Shown here piece after piece: positions 7,919-10,705 of a DNA stretch of 10,705 nucleotides (position 1 is the first letter of the stretch; each line of letters begins with the position of its first letter). A program made the translations under genes and the position numbers. The notes below the pieces were generated by a model. It did no database searches, was not told the DNA's origin, and saw nothing but the letters and a program-made list of their open reading frames with translations. The stretch is from Saccoglossus kowalevskii (Eukaryota; Hemichordata; Enteropneusta; Harrimaniidae), in contig NW_003108611.1 of assembly GCF_000003605.2 (NCBI RefSeq), positions 44,503 through 55,207 of the forward strand, read 5' to 3'.

Positions 7919-9086
7919 TATTGTTAAAAGGTGTGAACGAGCAGCTTCTGAGAACCTACGCTGGTCTCAAAACTATGACGTAATTGTCATCGGAGGGCGC
8001 GATTTTTCTTCATTATTTATTGCGTTCGATGTTGCTCGAGAAGACCGTGAATTTTTTGAAATTGTGCTTTATTTTTACATCAAACTACAATTTCAACTGA
8101 ACTGTGACTAGGAGTGATATTGTATTTTACAGATGAGCGTTCTTTTGCAATCTTGAAGCCGCTTTACTCGAGAAAAACGGTGTTATGTTGACAGTCTCTT
8201 TGTCTCGATCTCTAACATTCTTCCGGTCCGTAAAATAACCCCCTGGCCCAGTTTAGAAACAATTTTATCGCTAAAAACATTGATGTTTGCAAACCTTTAC
8301 AATATTCCTTTGTCCATTCTTGCTATTTTTGTGTATTTTTATAGTCACTTTATGGCAAAGTTTCGCATGTTTTCGTCGTCTATCGAGGTGGTCGCTGTGT
8401 GCTTTATTGCATGGTTTTCAATGGAAGTAATCGGACGAAAGAGATTTTTGATTGTTGTGTTTTCATATCCCTCCATTCGCTTTATTTGACGATTGATACA
8501 AATCTCGTTCAGCTGTATCGGTGCTACGAGTCATATTTAGTTTCGTTTGAATATTTTTTTTATGACTTTGCTTTGTGACAATTTTATGAACGGTTTATTT
8601 CAGCATGTTCGCACTGCTTTTTGATTCAGTCGAGACAGGAGCGAGACAGGGTCAAATACCCGGATGTTAATTTTTGTGTGCGAATATTTTGGGGAGATTC
8701 ACTAATATTTATTTCTATTCTTCAAAAAACATCTGTAGGAGATCTTCAGTACAATATTCTTTTTCATGATTTTCATGTGTCCCAAATGGATGAAATATCT
8801 ATTAACTATTTATAATTTCAGAATGCCATACAAGACAGCAAGATTTTCTCGGGAAAAAACGTGTATATACAAAGCATGTTCATTTCCGCATTTGAGACTG
8901 CTCTTCGGTGAATGGTCAAAGTGCAATGTATTGCAATGCTTTGTGGGAAAAAATGACGCAACTCTCGCACTGTCTCATGATTTATCGCATATTTTCCGTC
9001 GCCCGGTTAATGCTAATGACTTCTTCGCTCGTTAACACTTGTTTCAATGTTTATGGAGACAAGTGTAGGTACAATAGAACGACGCG

Positions 9087-9112
9087 GCGCTTCCTAACCG
9101 TTCTAGTAGAGT
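9087..9112 (-). repeat. right terminal inverted repeat of the nested element
   Basis: 26 bp, the inverted partner of 7892-7918. The core reads GCGCTTCCTAACCGT on the plus strand at 9087-9101, followed by AGTAGAGT at the outer end. Confidence 0.85.
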
Positions 9113-9370
9113 GACTGTGATTAAAGCAAAGTTTCCAAAGCAAGGGGGTTAAGGATGTTTATCTCATCAGATTCTGCAGCACTTTGCCTCCGAAGAATTC
9201 GAAAGACATTTGTTGTTTTCCCACCCTCTTGCAAAGATTGAAGGCAAAGACCATGAGAATAATGATTTCTTTATTTCAAAAGTGTGGCAAACATTTTAAT
9301 GGCTAATAGAAGGCACAAACAAGATTGCACACTACGCTTATGCATATACTGTATAACACTGGCGTTAAGG
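9113..9370. other. spacer between nested element and right arm
   Basis: No gene seen. A short imperfect inverted pair, CTTTGCCT at 9182-9189 and AAGGCAAAG at 9241-9249, is the only structure. Before the nested insertion this stretch would have continued from 7891 as the 5' leader of the relic gene. Confidence 0.5.
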
Positions 9371-9892
9371 AATTTTTCAACTAATATCATGACATGTAAT
9401 TTGGCATAAATTGACCTGAAAGGTATATCAAATTTATTATTAGCATCTCTTCTAACATTTCCATACATCACAAATGTCAAAATAGATGAATTTATGATTT
9501 GGAAGTGTATTTTTAAAGAAACGGACAAATTTTTCACTCCAACTGGATTTTCGTGACCTTTTGACCTTAAATGACCTCATTGACATTCTAATTTGCATAA
9601 TGATTATTTGAATGAATAGAGTACTTAAATACAAACATTTTACGGGGTATTTTATTGTTCTGTGGTTTATACTGTCAAAGATACAGTGATTTATTTTTCC
9701 CCTACCCCTAAATATCAGTTCCAAAAGAGCGCCAATGGACGTGGCTTATGACATAATGTTCTCGGTTATTGCCGGGTTACCCAAAGTTTACCCAAACATT
9801 TTTGATGTTCCACATGGTGTACTTCAAAAATATGAAGAGAAATTTAGAGGGCCACTCATGCACACGCCCCCTCCCAACCTGTGGATTAACTG
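9371..9892 (-). repeat. right inverted arm of the large element
   Basis: Inverted copy of 2816-3299. It includes about 32 bp not present in the left arm (about 9777-9809), which contain two near-copies of TTTACCCAAA/GTTACCCAAA. The arm lies upstream of the minus-strand relic gene, so any promoter in the arms would sit at this end. Divergence between the arms shows they have not been homogenised recently. Confidence 0.9.
9554..9598 (-). promoter_or_regulatory. octamer plus three AGGTCA half-sites (right arm)
   Basis: On the minus strand: ATGCAAAT (9598-9591), then AGGTCA at 9577-9572, 9567-9562 and 9559-9554, with spacings of 4 and 2 (DR4 then DR2). All three half-sites and the octamer are perfect although the surrounding arm has diverged from its partner. 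Oriented towards the relic gene, so it could have been part of its promoter. Binding is inferred from consensus only. Confidence 0.5.
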
Positions 9893-10231
9893 GAAATCTC
9901 GGTCATTTAATGTTCATTTGTGAAAACGCACACTGGCGTCGCATTGAATGTTTTGTACAGTTTAGCGTAATACCAGTTATAATAAAACAGCAATTTTCCC
10001 ATGCCTTCGACTGATCAACTGTTCGCGTTCGTCGGGAACTATACATATACAGTATCGAGAAAGTCACGTGATATCTTCTGAGCATGCGAGGAAGATTCAA
10101 ATGATTGAAGTTCTGTAGGGTTGTCTTGTATGTAGTATGCACATTTATTTGTGATATATATTATCGAAATATCACACAGACAATAATTATTATTGTTGAA
10201 TTGAAGTTTGCGTAACATCAGACATTTTCCG
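9893..10231. other. no gene seen; AT-rich with two small hairpins
   Basis: Flanking DNA outside the large element. Two adjacent small inverted repeats are present: GTGATAT 10151-10157 with ATATCAC 10169-10175, and CAATAAT 10181-10187 with ATTATTG 10189-10195. A palindromic CACGTG occurs at 10067-10072. None is strong enough to name. Confidence 0.55.
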
Positions 10232-10350
10232 TCCCCATGTCTCGAACATCCCCATATCTCGAACATCCCCATGTCTCGAACATCCCCGTGTCTCGAACAT
10301 CCCCATGTCTCGAACATCCCCATATCTCGAACATCCCCATATCTCGAGCG
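10232..10350. repeat. 17-bp minisatellite, seven units
   Basis: Seven contiguous 17-bp units, consensus TCCCCATGTCTCGAACA. Variation is limited to the ATG/ATA/GTG position until the last unit, which ends TCTCGAGCG. Each unit contains TCGA. Purity suggests recent expansion. An overlapping minus-strand open frame is a by-product of the repeat. Confidence 0.95.
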
Positions 10351-10395
10351 TAGTATCATAAAAAGCACAAATCTCCTATTATGAAATTGAATTTC

Positions 10396-10705
10396 CTGTA
10401 TGTTTTCTCTACGTTTTATACATTTACTACACGTTTACTATGTTTTCTATACGTTTTCCATATATGCGTTTTCTCTATATGTTTTCTATACGTTATCTAT
10501 ATGTTTCATGTATGTTGTCTAAAATGTTTCCTGTATGCTTTCTATACGTTTTCTGTATGTTTTCTATACGTTTTCTAAATGTTCCCTGTATATTTTCTAT
10601 ATGTTTTCTGTATGTTTTCTATGTTTGATGTATGTTTTCATGTATGTTTTTCTGTATGTTTTCTATGTTTCATGTGTTTTCATGTATGTTTTCTGTATGT
10701 TTTCT
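10396..10705. repeat. degenerate tandem repeat of about 11 bp, running off the window
   Basis: Irregular copies of GTATGTTTTCT and variants (GTTTTCTATAC, GTTTTCTATAT, GTTTCATGTAT), spaced mostly 11-12 bp. T-tracts recur about once per helical turn. Overlapping open frames rich in F, Y, C and V are translations of the repeat and not genes. The array continues past 10705. Confidence 0.9.

Larger units (their letters stand above)
7892..9112. mobile_element. nested 1.2-kb non-autonomous element with inverted ends
   Basis: The left end 7892-7918 and the right end 9087-9112 are inverted copies. Both read ACTCTACT, then a short variable spot, then ACGGTTAGGAAGCGC. They differ by two substitutions and one single-base indel. 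The interior (about 1,170 bp) is AT-rich with several short open frames of up to 89 codons, none with transposase motifs that I know, so the element is probably non-autonomous. I cannot find a target duplication (left flank TTGAA, right flank GACTG). It lies between the relic gene and the right arm, which implies it inserted into the larger element. The superfamily is not recognised. Confidence 0.72.
2816..9892. mobile_element. decayed DNA transposon with long inverted arms
   Basis: An arm at about 2816-3299 is the inverted copy of an arm at about 9371-9892. The core similarity (2828-3235 against 9441-9880) is roughly four in five bases by eye and includes a perfect 33-bp match (2948-2980 against 9700-9732). 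Between the arms lies a single relic gene on the minus strand plus a nested 1.2-kb element upstream of it. Without the nested element the unit is about 5.9 kb, with the arms 0.3-0.5 kb from the gene ends. This is the layout of a class II transposon with one main gene. The exact termini and target duplication cannot be read, because similarity fades over the last 12-15 bases. The superfamily is inferred from the protein only (Academ-like). Confidence 0.72.

Noticed and set aside
8766-9035. 89-codon frame inside the nested element with several cysteines and a possible DNA-binding look
   Set aside because: The cysteine spacing fits no zinc-finger type I know, and no acidic catalytic motifs of a transposase are present.
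10381-10628. Open frames rich in F, L, Y, V and C that could look like membrane proteins
   Set aside because: They are translations of the 11-bp repeat in two frames. The hydrophobic look comes from T-rich codons.
1-10705. CRISPR array, tRNA or rRNA genes
   Set aside because: The tandem repeats lack unique spacers of constant length, and no tRNA cloverleaf or rRNA sequence was recognised on either strand.

Overview
The window looks like accessory, transposon-rich DNA from an animal nuclear genome. There is no operon structure, no bacterial-style gene packing and no tRNA or rRNA. Base composition is AT-rich, several kinds of tandem repeat are present, and the three interspersed elements are DNA transposons of types common in marine invertebrates. 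I cannot name the species. The only protein-coding relic belongs to a multi-copy, apparently intronless family that I recall from predicted proteins of cnidarians, molluscs, amphioxus and echinoderms.

Left flank (1-2815): a 31-bp tandem repeat cut by the window edge, a degenerate 48-bp repeat, a complete 154-bp hAT-like MITE with 15-bp terminal inverted repeats and a near-perfect 8-bp target duplication, an (ACCT)9 microsatellite, and otherwise unassigned DNA.

Centre (about 2816-9892): a decayed DNA transposon of about 7.1 kb. Two inverted arms of roughly 0.45-0.5 kb (about 2816-3299 and 9371-9892) face each other. Between them, on the minus strand, lies one broken gene running from an ATG at 7618 to a stop at 3594. 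Its remains can be followed through about a dozen blocks in alternating frames. The C-terminal block carries acidic motifs resembling a FEN1/XPG-type nuclease, followed by an eight-cysteine CXC (Tesmin/TSO1-like) cluster. That combination suggests an Academ-type transposase, but this is my inference. A second element of about 1.2 kb with 26-27-bp inverted ends (7892-9112) sits upstream of the gene, between it and the right arm. The gene is dead: it has many frameshifts, two clear in-frame stops, a tandem expansion of a 20-bp unit inside the coding region, and probable large deletions. One of these removed a conserved acidic motif. Both arms keep a perfect octamer ATGCAAAT beside three AGGTCA half-sites, a possible regulatory module brought in by the element.

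Right flank (9893-10705): unassigned AT-rich DNA, then a 17-bp minisatellite of seven units, then a degenerate repeat of about 11 bp that runs off the window.

No intact gene can be supported. The best answer to the search for a new system is the transposon itself: long inverted arms, a nuclease-plus-CXC protein, and a conserved receptor-type half-site module in both arms.
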